Assembly: GCA_041395745.1 (NCBI GenBank)
Contig: JAWKZV010000003.1
Span: 310,001 to 374,000, forward strand
DNA from: Porticoccus sp041395745
GTDB taxonomy: Bacteria > Pseudomonadota > Gammaproteobacteria > Pseudomonadales > Porticoccaceae
Reading direction: 5' to 3'
DNA length: 64,000 bases
Of this stretch, positions 25,786-35,415 are shown piece after piece. The position numbers and the translations under genes are program-made. The notes beneath the pieces are model-generated. The model was given only the letters and a program-made list of their open reading frames with translations. It was not told where the DNA came from and did not search any database. The number at the start of each line of letters is the position of its first letter. Position 1 is the stretch's first letter.

Positions 25786-27915
25786 CTAGCCGGTTTCCCT
25801 GCGAAAGGGTGGCAAGTCGTCGAGCATCTGCCGGCCATAGCGCTTGCTGACGATGCGGCGATCGAGGATCGTGATGCGGCCACTGTCCTGCTCCGTGCGA
25901 ATAAGGCGGCCGCAAGCCTGGTGCAGGCGCAGCGAAGCATCCGGCAGCATCAACTCCATAAAGGGATTGCTGCCCTGCTGTTCCATCCAGTCTGACAGGG
26001 TCTGGTAAACCGGATCATCGGGGACCGCAAAAGGCAATTTGGCAATCACCACATGGCGACAGTAATCACCGGGAAAATCCATGCCCTCGGAAAAACTGGC
26101 CAGGCCAAAAATAACACTGCCAGCGCCCTCATCGATAACTGCACGGTGGCGGCGCACGATTTCCTGATTGGACCACTGCCCCTGCATCAGCACCTGCTCC
26201 TGTAACTCCGCCGGCAACCCCTCGAAGACCAGCTCCATCTGACGCCGGGATGAAAACAGTACCAATGTGCCTTCATCCCAATCGATACATTCCGGTAATG
26301 TCGCAGTGATCGCCTCGGTGTGAGCCCGACTGTCGCTGCCATCGGCACCTATATCCGGCACCTGGATAACGCCCGCACGGGCATAGTCAAAAGCGCCCGC
26401 CACGGCCGAGTAAGATGTCTCCGGCGGCAGGCCACTGCGGCGGCTGAAATTGTCGAAAGAACCCAGGGTACGTAGGGTGGCGGAAGTGATGACGGCAGCA
26501 AAACAGCGCGACCACAGGGTCTCCCGGAAAATGCCACCGGCATCGGTTGGCGAGGCCGAGATACGGATATCAGGGCTACCGCCGCCCTCTTCCAGAATGA
26601 GCCATCGCGCATAGGGCGGCCCCGCAGTCGAGTCATCCTTGTGGCTGAAACACTGCCACAACTGCAGAGCTCCCTCCACACGCCCCTGCCAGATACCAAC
26701 CTGCTGGAACAACTGCTCCAGATCGACACGGGGCACCGGGAAATGGGGTTCCTCCATGGCATCCCCAAGGCGATCAGACATTACCTCCAGAGCGGTGGTC
26801 AACACCCCCAACGCCTGCACCTGGTGCCCCGCCAGTTCGCGAATATCATCGCCGGGGTCACCGCCGGGAAAACACCAGCGCAACTCCTCCGCAGTCTCGG
26901 GCAAATGCTCCAGATACTTCTCAAGCAATGGATAAGCGAGTCCCATTAGACGCTCGGCATCAGTAGCGGAGGCAACCAGTTTTTCAGCCCGGCTTTGCAA
27001 TTCAGGCGCTTCTTTCAGTAGCGGCAACCAGCTTTGCGCCTGCTTGTGTATACGGCCCAACCAGGCAGTAGTGGTGCGCAACTTGCAGGTGCCGGAAAAA
27101 TGGCTGAGCGCCGTGACTGCGAGGCGGTGACCTTCGTCAAAGATATAAATGGTTTCCTCAGGAGGTGGCAGGATAGCGCCGCCGCCAAGGGACAGGTCGG
27201 CCATCACCAGGTCCTGATTGGCGACAATACAGTCCGCCTCTTCCAGCTCATCCCGGGCTTTGAAAAAACAGCACTCACGAATCAGTCGGCAGCGGCGTCC
27301 GGTACACTGGCGGCGATCCACGGTGAGCGGGCGCCAGTCGCTGTCATCCAGAGATTCCGACCAACTGTCGCGGTCGCCGGCCCAGTCACCGACCTTCAAG
27401 GCACTGTCCATCTCCCGGTAACTGGCAATCAGTCGGCCGGTCGGATTGAAGTTGATTTCATCTTCGAACAGGAACAGCCCGTTGTCCCTGGCCGTCGCCG
27501 CATCCAGGCACTGCTCCAGGCGTACCGGACAGAGGTAGCGGCCACGCCCCTTGGCCAGGGCGACGTGATAGTCCCAACCGGTACTGGCCAGCAGGCCGGG
27601 AATATCGCGGTTGACCAGCTGCTCTTGCAAGGCCACGGTGCCCGTCGCCACTACCACCCGTTTGCCGAGGTGGCGGGCAATCGGTAGCACCGCGAGAAGG
27701 TAAGCGAGAGTTTTTCCGGTTCCGGTGCCGGCTTCCACCACTGTAACCGGATTTTGCGAAACGCGATGGCCTTCGCCGTCGGTCTCGATAGCTGCCAGGC
27801 CGTTGGCAATGGCAGCAATCATCTGTCTTTGCCCCAGCCGCGGGCGCACTCCGTTGGCTTCGAGGAAGTCCCGATAGCCCTGCTGAATCTGCTCTTTCAG
27901 CGCGGCATCAAGCAC
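25786..27915 (-). CDS. dinG: ATP-dependent DNA helicase DinG
   Basis: DinG is a 5'-3' superfamily 2 helicase of the XPD type that unwinds R-loops and D-loops. Walker A is VEAGTGTGKT, and the DEAH-like box is DEGH in IYIFDEGHRL. Between them are the cysteines expected to hold a [4Fe-4S] cluster (YLCP, GRRC, RECC, EADC). Helicase motifs V/VI appear as FASFSEGMDFPG-type (GLASFSEGMDFPG) and QACGRLIRT. The GTG at 27915 is chosen because it sits 2 bases after the stop of the acyltransferase gene and aligns with the usual start (ALKEQIQQGYRDFLEANG); this gives 709 residues. Confidence 0.94.
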   Translation of the reverse strand: MLDAALKEQIQQGYRDFLEANGVRPRLGQRQMIAAIANGLAAIETDGEGHRVSQNPVTVVEAGTGTGKTLAYLLAVLPIARHLGKRVVVATGTVALQEQLVNRDIPGLLASTGWDYHVALAKGRGRYLCPVRLEQCLDAATARDNGLFLFEDEINFNPTGRLIASYREMDSALKVGDWAGDRDSWSESLDDSDWRPLTVDRRQCTGRRCRLIRECCFFKARDELEEADCIVANQDLVMADLSLGGGAILPPPEETIYIFDEGHRLAVTALSHFSGTCKLRTTTAWLGRIHKQAQSWLPLLKEAPELQSRAEKLVASATDAERLMGLAYPLLEKYLEHLPETAEELRWCFPGGDPGDDIRELAGHQVQALGVLTTALEVMSDRLGDAMEEPHFPVPRVDLEQLFQQVGIWQGRVEGALQLWQCFSHKDDSTAGPPYARWLILEEGGGSPDIRISASPTDAGGIFRETLWSRCFAAVITSATLRTLGSFDNFSRRSGLPPETSYSAVAGAFDYARAGVIQVPDIGADGSDSRAHTEAITATLPECIDWDEGTLVLFSSRRQMELVFEGLPAELQEQVLMQGQWSNQEIVRRHRAVIDEGAGSVIFGLASFSEGMDFPGDYCRHVVIAKLPFAVPDDPVYQTLSDWMEQQGSNPFMELMLPDASLRLHQACGRLIRTEQDSGRITILDRRIVSKRYGRQMLDDLPPFRRETG

Positions 27916-27917
27916 CG

Positions 27918-29066
27918 TTAACTGAGACCGAATTGCAGTTTGCTGCGCACCGGGTTGGCGTACATATTGAGCACGATATCGCGGTGTTCTGCCGGCATGG
28001 CATCGATGCGAGCTTCGAAGGCCTGGATCTTTTTCGCCCAGTCGCACTTCATCTGCGCTTTCCAGTTTGCCAGTTCCGGGCAGTCACCCTCCAGTTTCTG
28101 GAACGCGATGATATTGCTGGGGTGTAGCCTGTAGTTGCCGATAACCTGACGGTCGACCGCCTCGGCCATTTCCTCCGGGGTATCAATCCCACTCTGCAGC
28201 GGCTCCCCGAATGCCACGTGCACGGCCCCTTTGCGTCCGACAATACCGTTGTAGATGCTGAGCAAGTCTTCGTGAGCCTCTTTCTGGTAAGCACCGGCTG
28301 TGCGCTTGGCATACAGCTCACGGCCCTTGGCGGCATCCAGCGGATCAAGTTCGTAGGAAATGGCCACCGGGACCACTTTCAGTTCCCGGGTGGAATCGGC
28401 AAAGGACTGCTCTTTCTGCTTGCTGAGGGAAAGCATTTTCAGCAGTGCCTTTTCGGTTCTGTCGACTCCGTCCTTGGCACGCCCCTCCCGCTGGGCGATC
28501 CAGATATGGGAGTGTTCTTCCACCAGCGAAAAGCGGATGTACCGGGATAGCTGCAACAGAGCATCGAGTTTTTCCCGCCGCCCCTCGACCGAGCGCTTGA
28601 CGATAAAACTCTTGTTGATACGCATCAGGTCGGAAGCAAACTCCTTGCTCAGCAGGTTGTCACCAATGGCTATACGCACGGTGTCGCGGCCATCGTGATA
28701 CAGCACATAGTTGACAAAAGCCGGGTCCATGGCGATGTCGCGGTGGTTACTGATAAACAGGTAGGCCTGATCGGCTGATAATTTATCGAGTCCAGAAACG
28801 CTCAGGTTACACTCGATCCTTTCCAGCAGCTTGCCCATACTGACACCCACTGCCTCCTGGAAGTCCCGCACATTGTGGATCTTCGCAAACGCTCGGCGCA
28901 GGGCGGAGGAAATCAAGGGCCGCATCAACCAGGGCGCCAGGCGTCCCATCAACGGATATTTGATGGACATCAGGGTATCGACAAACTCCCGGCTCGCGGC
29001 TAGCCGCGCCAGCACTTCCGGGACTTCGTTATCGTAATAGGGACGGATATCGTCAAATTCATTCAT
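27918..29066 (-). CDS. PlsC-like glycerophospholipid acyltransferase
   Basis: A 382-residue acyltransferase that probably adds an acyl chain to a glycerol-phosphate or related lipid at the inner membrane. The active-site block is SNHRDIAMDPAFVNYVL, where spacing between His and Asp is HX5D instead of the usual HX4D. The second block is IWIAQREGRAKDG, equivalent to the EGTRS substrate-binding motif. The protein is longer than PlsC and ends in a helical tail. Related proteins with the same HX5D spacing are common in pseudomonads, so it is a family trait. No membrane helix is evident. It is translationally close to dinG. Confidence 0.82.
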   Translation of the reverse strand: MNEFDDIRPYYDNEVPEVLARLAASREFVDTLMSIKYPLMGRLAPWLMRPLISSALRRAFAKIHNVRDFQEAVGVSMGKLLERIECNLSVSGLDKLSADQAYLFISNHRDIAMDPAFVNYVLYHDGRDTVRIAIGDNLLSKEFASDLMRINKSFIVKRSVEGRREKLDALLQLSRYIRFSLVEEHSHIWIAQREGRAKDGVDRTEKALLKMLSLSKQKEQSFADSTRELKVVPVAISYELDPLDAAKGRELYAKRTAGAYQKEAHEDLLSIYNGIVGRKGAVHVAFGEPLQSGIDTPEEMAEAVDRQVIGNYRLHPSNIIAFQKLEGDCPELANWKAQMKCDWAKKIQAFEARIDAMPAEHRDIVLNMYANPVRSKLQFGLS

Positions 29067-29113
29067 AGTGGGCGTGCAACTAATTCTTTTTAAACACTAA
29101 TAAACCGCCGCCG

Positions 29114-30130
29114 TCACGGAGACAGGCGGGGGTTATACCAGCGCACTTCTGTGGAGAATTTCTCGATCAAGTGGGTAACGTCGAGAATCATGGCGAACAA
29201 TGCCATACGGACCAGCAGGCCATTATCGGTCTGGCGGAAGATCGCCAGATTGGGGTTGTCGTCCAGATCCCGATCCAGCTCATTGGCCTCGGCCCGTGAG
29301 TCACGGGGCAACGGATGCATGATGACGGTATTGGGTTCACAGTGGGAAGTATAAATAGCCTGGTTGAGGCGGAAGCGCCCACGATACAAATCTGCCTCAT
29401 CCTTGCTGGCAAAGCGTTCTTCCTGAATACGGGTGGAGTACACAATGTCCACGTGGGAAATACTGGACTCCAGGAGGTCTGATTCCTCAACGCGTACACT
29501 CGCTGCACGCATGTCTTCCACCAACTCCCTGGGCATGGCCAGCTCCACCGGAGACACCAGTTGCACAGATACCTGCTTGAATAGCATCAGCAACTTACAC
29601 AGGGAGTGAACGGTGCGGCCGTGCTTCAGGTCACCGATCATGGCTATGCGCAGACCATCGAGCTGCCGACCGTGGCCTTTCAATTCTTTCTCGATGGTGT
29701 AGAGGTCCAGCAATGCCTGACTCGGGTGCTCATTGCTGCCGTCCCCGCCGTTGATCACCGGCACCCGGCTAACACTGGCAAAATCTGCCACCGAACCCGA
29801 CTGGGGATGACGCATGCAGATGACATCGCTGAAGCCGGACAATACCCTGGCGGTGTCCTGTAGTGACTCACCTTTGGCCAGGGCCGAGGATTCAAAGCCC
29901 ACGGTTTCGCGCACTTCCCCACCGAGCAGGTTAAAAGCACTACCAAAGCTGATACGGGTGCGGGTACTGGGCTCGAAAAACATATTACCGAGAATGGCAC
30001 CTTCCAATACCCGGGTAATTTTCTGGCGCTGTGCGTAGGGCTCCATGCGATCTGCGACACGAAAAATGCGGTCGATGTCTCCGCGTTCAAACTGACTGAT
30101 GGAAAGAATGCTGCTGCCCTTGAATTCCAC
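29114..30130 (-). CDS. pyrB: Aspartate carbamoyltransferase
   Basis: Catalyses carbamoyl phosphate plus aspartate to carbamoyl aspartate in pyrimidine synthesis. The carbamoyl-phosphate site FFEPSTRTRISF (STRTR 55-59), HPSQALLDLYT (135-138) and HPLPRDS are all present. The start is the GTG at 30130 (EFKGSSILSISQF), with GGGGG upstream; the frame continues 23 codons further but lacks family similarity. At 338 residues it is the stand-alone type rather than the longer pseudomonad PyrB-PyrC' holoenzyme form. No pyrI or pyrC is adjacent. The upstream interval to sbcB is 84 bases. Confidence 0.93.
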   Translation of the reverse strand: MEFKGSSILSISQFERGDIDRIFRVADRMEPYAQRQKITRVLEGAILGNMFFEPSTRTRISFGSAFNLLGGEVRETVGFESSALAKGESLQDTARVLSGFSDVICMRHPQSGSVADFASVSRVPVINGGDGSNEHPSQALLDLYTIEKELKGHGRQLDGLRIAMIGDLKHGRTVHSLCKLLMLFKQVSVQLVSPVELAMPRELVEDMRAASVRVEESDLLESSISHVDIVYSTRIQEERFASKDEADLYRGRFRLNQAIYTSHCEPNTVIMHPLPRDSRAEANELDRDLDDNPNLAIFRQTDNGLLVRMALFAMILDVTHLIEKFSTEVRWYNPRLSP

Positions 30131-30214
30131 AATGCCCCCACGGATGACAAACCAAGCGCTGCATTTTAGCGATTTTGCCGAAATCGAACCAGCGGCCAAA
30201 TCCCTATCATGGCC

Positions 30215-31633
30215 CTATAAAATCTGGTCTCCCCATTCCTGCAATGTATGCAGAAGAACCCGGTCGCGCTCACTGATATCAGACTTGGCCAGGAATTGAT
30301 CAATTTCCGAATAGAAGGCATCAAGGCTCAGGTAGCCACTGCCTGGACTGGTGAGACGGTGAAAGCGCCATTCTTCCCACTGGTGCATTTCCTCTTCTTT
30401 TAACGTTTCGGGGTAATGTCTGGCACGGTACAGAAACAACAATTGACGGTATCGCTCATCATTGAAATGGAAGCTGTCTCCGGCAAGCTCTGCTGGCGAT
30501 GCCGATCTCACCTGACTCAGCAGTACTTTGTCGGCTTCCCCAAGGAATCCCTGATAGAGCTGGCGGTCCGGCTCTTCGACACTGCCAAATCCCTCTCCGG
30601 AAAATACCTGAATCAGCTTTGCAGAGATGTCCTTTCCGCTGAGTAGGCTCCAGTTTTGCTCACAACGACCGAGGTCGATACCCAGCCTGCGGGCCGCAGC
30701 GCTGTCCAGCAATTTCGGGGTAGCCACCACCGGACAGCGATTGATCTGTACATTCTTCAACGGCAATCGCTCAACCCCTTCCTTCAGGTCTTCCGCACGG
30801 GTAAACAGTCGCTCGCGAATTTTGTCTGCGGGCAACTCCAGCAGGGCCTGGGCGTCCCCCATCAGGTTGAAACAGATAATGGCATTGTTATTGGTCGGAT
30901 GACGGGTCAGTGGAATCATCAAGCCGGTGTAGCCATTGTCGCGAGGCAACCTGCCCGACACGTGCAGGAACGGGGTCTGACGTTGTAGATCGATTAACGC
31001 GGCAACCTTCTGTTTCAGGCGATGTTCGTAGACGTACCGGTAAAGTCGTGGCTGACGGTCGCGAATCAGCTTTGCCATGGCGATGGTCGCCATGACATCC
31101 GACAGGGCATCGTGAGCCGACTCGTGGCTGATGCCGTTGGCCTGGGTCAACTGTTCCAGTTTGAAACAGGGTGAGCCATCATCGTAATTGGGCCATTCAA
31201 TGCCCTCGGGGCGCAGCGCCCGGGTCAACCGGACCATGTCGATGATATCCCAGCGAGAGTTACCATGTTTCCACTCCCGCTCATAGGGATCAAAGAAATT
31301 ACGGTAAAGTGCATAGCGGGTCACTTCATCATCGAAACGGATACTGTTGTAGCCAACCCCGCAAGTACCGGGCTGGGAGAGCTCCCGGTAAATCCGGGCA
31401 ATAAATTCAGGTTCAGCAACACCTTTTGCCCTGGCCTTTTGTGGCGTAATTCCCGTTACCAGACAGGCAACCGGTGAAGGTAGGCGGTCGATTGGAGGCT
31501 GGCAGTAGAGCGACAAAGGTTCACCGATAACATTCAGGTCCTCGTCGGTGCGCACCCCCGCAAATTGAGAGGGACAATCCCGGGAGGGATCAGCCCCCCA
31601 GGTTTCGTAATCGTGCCAGTAAAGCGTGTTCAC
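30215..31633 (-). CDS. sbcB: Exodeoxyribonuclease I
   Basis: SbcB degrades single-stranded DNA 3' to 5' in recombination and mismatch repair. The DEDDh exonuclease motif I is YWHDYETWG (Asp8, Glu10), followed by SQFAGVRTDEDLN as in E. coli ExoI. Motif II lies around GVGYNSIRFDDEVTRYALYRNFFDPY, and motif III in ESAHDALSDVMAT. SH3-like and helical C-terminal domains complete the 472 residues. The start is GTG at 31631-31633. It stands between ompA and pyrB, all on the minus strand. Confidence 0.95.
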   Translation of the reverse strand: MNTLYWHDYETWGADPSRDCPSQFAGVRTDEDLNVIGEPLSLYCQPPIDRLPSPVACLVTGITPQKARAKGVAEPEFIARIYRELSQPGTCGVGYNSIRFDDEVTRYALYRNFFDPYEREWKHGNSRWDIIDMVRLTRALRPEGIEWPNYDDGSPCFKLEQLTQANGISHESAHDALSDVMATIAMAKLIRDRQPRLYRYVYEHRLKQKVAALIDLQRQTPFLHVSGRLPRDNGYTGLMIPLTRHPTNNNAIICFNLMGDAQALLELPADKIRERLFTRAEDLKEGVERLPLKNVQINRCPVVATPKLLDSAAARRLGIDLGRCEQNWSLLSGKDISAKLIQVFSGEGFGSVEEPDRQLYQGFLGEADKVLLSQVRSASPAELAGDSFHFNDERYRQLLFLYRARHYPETLKEEEMHQWEEWRFHRLTSPGSGYLSLDAFYSEIDQFLAKSDISERDRVLLHTLQEWGDQIL

Positions 31634-31674
31634 TCCGCTTGAGCTCCCTTTCCCCTATGGCGTTGGACCAAAAA

Positions 31675-31700
31675 AAAGCGGCGTCCGAAGACGCCGCTTT
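31675..31700 (-). terminator. Terminator of ompA
   Basis: AAAGCGGCGTC and GACGCCGCTTT form an 11-bp stem around CGAA; the minus strand continues into a long T run. It lies 32 bases past the ompA stop and separates ompA from sbcB. Confidence 0.9.
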
Positions 31701-31731
31701 ACTTTCGCACTTGAAGTGCTATCCGATCAAA

Positions 31732-32685
31732 TTACTCGGCCACTTCGGTGTAGGTCATCTCACCCACTACGCGGCGGTTACGAGCGCGACCTTCATCGGT
31801 AGCATTGTCTGCGATCGGGCGGCTTTCACCATAACCTTCGGCGGTAATGCGGCTCGGGTCAATACCGTAATCTTCGACGATTTTGGCTTTAACCGCAGCG
31901 GCACGACGTTCGGACAGGCTCTGGTTGTAGGCATCAGAGCCTTTGGAGTCAGTGTGACCCTCCAGCACCAGGGTAATGTCATCGTGAACTTTCATGGCGT
32001 TGGCCACGGCGTGCAGCTCATCACCGTAGATAGCGCGAACGATGGCTTTGTCGAATTCAAACTCTACATTGAGACGCACTGTGATAGTACGAGTTTCCGG
32101 CGGCGGAGCAGGCATTTCGGGAGCAGGCTGCTCTACCGGCTCCTCGACGATCGGGGCCGCAGGGGTGTTGAAATAGTAGTTCAGGGCGAAGTTCAGGGAG
32201 CCGTCATTTACTCCTTCATTGCCGCCACTAATCTTGTGCGCCAGACGGGCATCACCACGGAATTCCCAGTGGTCGCTCAACATCCTGGACAGACCAAAAC
32301 CGACTTGTGCCTGAGTGGTGTATTCTTCATTGTCCTGAAGGTTATTTTCACCATCGCGATCATAATAGCTGAAACCAGCTACCACGTAAGGACGCCAGCC
32401 ACCATCGTCGTCGCCAAGCCAGTAATAGGCGTTGATTTGCGCCACTTCCAGGTCATCACCAGCCACATCGTGGCCGTAGCCCGCTTCCAGAGCCCAATCG
32501 TTATAGAAGCGATAACCCAGGTTAATACCGGCTACACCCGCCTCATCATGACCGTTAACAACTCGACCACTATCCAGGTAGTGGTAACCCAATGACGGAC
32601 CAAGGTACAAACCTTCCTGTGCCTGGACAGTGGCAGCAGAAAGCGCCAGCATGGATACGCCAGCAACAACAGCAAGCTTTTTCAT
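31732..32685 (-). CDS. OmpA-family outer-membrane protein
   Basis: A 317-residue porin-like structural protein. It has a signal peptide (MKKLAVVAGVSM...VQA) followed by an eight-stranded OmpA-type beta-barrel (about 25-175) with alternating aromatic strands such as GLYLGPSLGYHYLD. A proline-rich linker (APIVEEPVEQPAPEMPAPPP) leads to the OmpA/MotB peptidoglycan-binding domain, with GHTDSKGSDAYNQSLSERRA and ARNRRV at the end. The ATG at 32685 begins the signal peptide directly; an ATG four codons upstream is the alternative. It probably tethers the outer membrane to peptidoglycan. It is monocistronic, with its own strong terminator. Confidence 0.93.
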   Translation of the reverse strand: MKKLAVVAGVSMLALSAATVQAQEGLYLGPSLGYHYLDSGRVVNGHDEAGVAGINLGYRFYNDWALEAGYGHDVAGDDLEVAQINAYYWLGDDDGGWRPYVVAGFSYYDRDGENNLQDNEEYTTQAQVGFGLSRMLSDHWEFRGDARLAHKISGGNEGVNDGSLNFALNYYFNTPAAPIVEEPVEQPAPEMPAPPPETRTITVRLNVEFEFDKAIVRAIYGDELHAVANAMKVHDDITLVLEGHTDSKGSDAYNQSLSERRAAAVKAKIVEDYGIDPSRITAEGYGESRPIADNATDEGRARNRRVVGEMTYTEVAE

Positions 32686-32895
32686 AAACTTCCCCATTTA
32701 ATTCCGATTTAAAAAGTCAGGCACCCATTGCCTGCACAATAAAAACAGCGCACATATCATAGTACATCCACAGTTTTTTTTCCCCAACCGAATGACTTTT
32801 TTATGACAAAAGAGTTGTTTTATCAAAAAAATAGCGGGGATTCTTCAGAGACCACCAGAGTAAAACGCGCTACATACACATCGGTTGACAATTGC

Positions 32896-32940
32896 ATGCA
32901 CAAAAAAACCGGGACCATTGGTCCCGGTTTTTTTGTGCAT
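32896..32940 (-). terminator. Long-armed terminator of fumarase
   Basis: A 22-bp perfect stem (ATGCAC, seven A, CCGGGACCA and its complement) around a single T. It includes a GC core with flanking A and T runs, so it terminates in both orientations. It lies 7 bases after the fumarase stop. The stem extends beyond the A/T tracts by ATGCAC/GTGCAT, more than a terminator needs. Confidence 0.9.
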
Positions 32941-32946
32941 CCAGAA

Positions 32947-34461
32947 TCAGATTGCCAACTTGCGTTCCTCAATTTTCGCCTGCCAGATTTTCGGGCCGGT
33001 CTGGTGAACCGCCTCACCCTTGGTATCTACTGCTACTGTTACCGGCATATCAACGACTTCAAATTCGTAGATCGCCTCCATGCCCAAGTCTTCGAAAGCA
33101 ACAACTTTGGCACCGGTAATCGCCTTGGATACCAGATAGGCGGAACCACCTACCGCCATCAGATAGACCGCTTCGCTGTCGCGAATCGCTTCGATGGCAG
33201 TGGGGCCACGCTCAGCTTTGCCGATCATGCCGATCAAACCGGTCTGTTCCAGCATGGTGCGGGTAAATTTGTCCATCCGCGTCGCTGTAGTGGGGCCTGC
33301 GGGTCCCACCACTTCTTCACGGACCGGGTCCACCGGACCCACGTAGTAAATAAAGCGTCCGGTCAGGTCCACCGGCAGTTTTTCGCCTTTGGCCAGCATA
33401 TCCACCATGCGCTTGTGAGCGGCATCTCGACCGGTGAGCATTTTGCCGGAGAGCAGCACGGTTTCACCGGACTTCCAGTCTTTGATATCGTCCTTGGTCA
33501 CGGTATCGAGATTGACCCGACGCACGCTGTCGCCCACTTCCCAGGAAATTTCCGGCCAGTCTTCCAGGCGCGGCGGCTTCTGCTTAGCCGGGCCACTGCC
33601 ATCCAGTTTGAAGTGTGTGTGCCTGGTGGCGGCACAGTTGGGAATCAGCGCCACGGCCTTGTTCGCCGCGTGCGCCGGGAAATCCTTCACTTTGATATCC
33701 AACACCGTGGTCAAACCACCCAGACCCTGGGCACCGATACCCAGCGCATTTACCTTTTCATACAACTCAAGGCGCAGCTGCTCGGCGCGGTTGGAGGCAC
33801 CCCGTGCCTGCAACTCGTGAATGTCGATGGAGTCCATCAGGGACTCTTTCGCCAGCAGCATGGCTTTTTCAGCGGTGCCGCCGATGCCGATACCGAGCAT
33901 GCCCGGAGGACACCAACCGGCGCCCATTTTCGGCACCTGTTCCAGCACCCACTCAACCACAGAGTCAGATGGGTTCAGCATGGCGAACTTGGACTTCGCC
34001 TCGGAACCACCACCCTTGGCAGCCACATCGATTTCCACGGTATCGCCAGGGACGATTTCGTAGTTGATCACCGCCGGGGTGTTGTCACCGGTGTTCTTGC
34101 GGGCGCCATCTGGGTCAGCCAGCACAGAGGCGCGCAGCACATTATCCGGATGGTTGTAAGCGCGGCGCACGCCTTCGTTGATCATGTCGGTAACACTCAT
34201 GTCACCCTCCCACTGCACGTTCATGCCGACCTTGACGAAAACGTTGACGATGCCGGTGTCCTGGCAGATCGGGCGATGGCCCATGGCACACATGCGCGAG
34301 TTGATCAGGATCTGCGCCATGGCGTCCTTGGCAGCCTGTGATTCCTCTCGTTCATAGGCCTCGTTGACCGCCTGAATGAAATCTACTGGGTGGTAGTAGG
34401 AAATAAATTGCAGCGCATCGGCCACGCTCTCAATCAAGTCGTCTTGTCGTATTACAGTCAT
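32947..34461 (-). CDS. fumA: Class I fumarate hydratase
   Basis: An iron-sulfur fumarase of the TCA cycle that interconverts fumarate and malate. The 504-residue length and the motifs GHRPICQDTGIVNVFVKVG, PPGMLGIGIGGTAEKAM, LIPNCAATRHTHFKLDG and GPAGPTTATRMDKF mark the [4Fe-4S] class I enzyme, with cysteines in the first and third blocks expected to ligate the cluster. It is unrelated to the heat-stable class II FumC. A single gene with a strong terminator; the 50 bases upstream separate it from the coiled-coil gene on the same strand. Confidence 0.95.
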   Translation of the reverse strand: MTVIRQDDLIESVADALQFISYYHPVDFIQAVNEAYEREESQAAKDAMAQILINSRMCAMGHRPICQDTGIVNVFVKVGMNVQWEGDMSVTDMINEGVRRAYNHPDNVLRASVLADPDGARKNTGDNTPAVINYEIVPGDTVEIDVAAKGGGSEAKSKFAMLNPSDSVVEWVLEQVPKMGAGWCPPGMLGIGIGGTAEKAMLLAKESLMDSIDIHELQARGASNRAEQLRLELYEKVNALGIGAQGLGGLTTVLDIKVKDFPAHAANKAVALIPNCAATRHTHFKLDGSGPAKQKPPRLEDWPEISWEVGDSVRRVNLDTVTKDDIKDWKSGETVLLSGKMLTGRDAAHKRMVDMLAKGEKLPVDLTGRFIYYVGPVDPVREEVVGPAGPTTATRMDKFTRTMLEQTGLIGMIGKAERGPTAIEAIRDSEAVYLMAVGGSAYLVSKAITGAKVVAFEDLGMEAIYEFEVVDMPVTVAVDTKGEAVHQTGPKIWQAKIEERKLAI

Positions 34462-34511
34462 TTCACACTCTCACAACGTGTCGGTTTTCGAGAAATCCAG
34501 ATCAGGGACCA

Positions 34512-35282
34512 TCAGCCCTGGGGAGCACCCAGTTGTTGCTTGATCAGCTGCAGGTCACGATTGATTTGCAGGCGATAGGCATCAATGGCCCGAATCGCCT
34601 CCTCATTCCCCGCGATGCGGGAATTCATGTTTTGCTGGGAATCCTTGAGTGTTTTCTCCAGGCGATTCATGCGGTCGGCCATATCCTGCACCTGACCAAC
34701 CATGTCATTCACCTCCAGCTTCACTGCCAACGCTGAACTGGCAGCAGTCTCCACCGATTTGCCGGCTTTATCTACCTTACCGCCCAGAGCGTCGATCTCT
34801 TTTTTCCGGGCAGCCATTGATGCCTGCAAGCCCTTGAGAGTTTTGTCCTGATCCTCAATGGCCTTGCGGTTCTTGTCATAAGCCACGCCCCAAAGCTTCT
34901 TGATCTCAGACCAATGCTCATCAAGACTCTTTTGTTGATCTTTTATCTTGATGGAAAGCGCCGCACCGGACTGGCTCAATGACTCGTCAGTGGAAGCGAT
35001 TTTGGACTCAAGATCATTGAAACGGGTTTGCAGGACTTCAAAGCGGCGCGTTTGTTCGACAAAGAAATAACCCAAACCACCAAGGCCCACGGCCAACACC
35101 AACACCAGAAACTTCCAGAGTGTTCCCACACCACCACCTGATGATCGCGGTTTGGCAGGTGCTTTTTCACGCACCGGCCGCTGATTACTCTCGGAAGTTC
35201 GCTCCCTGGCTTCACCCCGACCGATACGGTCATCACTGGTGGGCACGATGGGATCAAAACGGTTGTAGTCCCTGTCGCTCAT
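34512..35282 (-). CDS. Single-pass membrane coiled-coil protein of unknown function
   Basis: I do not recognise this 256-residue protein. A hydrophilic, basic N-terminal region of about 50 residues is followed by one membrane helix (TLWKFLVLVLAVGLGGLGYFF, about 54-74). Then comes a long helical, probably coiled-coil region in the periplasm, rich in Lys, Glu, Gln and Asn (QTRRFEVLQTRFNDLESKIAS onward), to the end. The ATG at 35282 is preferred over TTG two codons earlier. It precedes fumarase on the same strand by 50 bases. Such proteins often act as envelope scaffolds, but nothing here shows it. Confidence 0.75.
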   Translation of the reverse strand: MSDRDYNRFDPIVPTSDDRIGRGEARERTSESNQRPVREKAPAKPRSSGGGVGTLWKFLVLVLAVGLGGLGYFFVEQTRRFEVLQTRFNDLESKIASTDESLSQSGAALSIKIKDQQKSLDEHWSEIKKLWGVAYDKNRKAIEDQDKTLKGLQASMAARKKEIDALGGKVDKAGKSVETAASSALAVKLEVNDMVGQVQDMADRMNRLEKTLKDSQQNMNSRIAGNEEAIRAIDAYRLQINRDLQLIKQQLGAPQG

Positions 35283-35372
35283 AATCAATCAAACCTGCAA
35301 AAGGTGTTTCAAAGAAAAGGTAGTTGGGATAATAGCTGGATACACATGGGGCAGGCATTATACGCCATCCAC

Positions 35373-35402
35373 AAAAAAACCGGCCATGGGGCCGGTTTTT
35401 TT
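35373..35402. terminator. Bidirectional terminator upstream of the coiled-coil gene
   Basis: Seven A, CCGGCC, loop ATGG, GGCCGG and seven T. It lies 14 bases after the stop of the PuuD-like gene on the minus strand. It has the same plan as the terminators at 14149 and 32896. Confidence 0.9.
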
Positions 35403-35415
35403 GCAATCCGTCTGG

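Noticed and set aside
31639..32595. 318-residue plus-strand ORF opposite ompA
   Set aside because: It is the antisense frame of ompA; His- and Ile-rich composition and no family motifs. Similar long antisense ORFs opposite acrB-type, degP and fumarase genes were rejected for the same reason.
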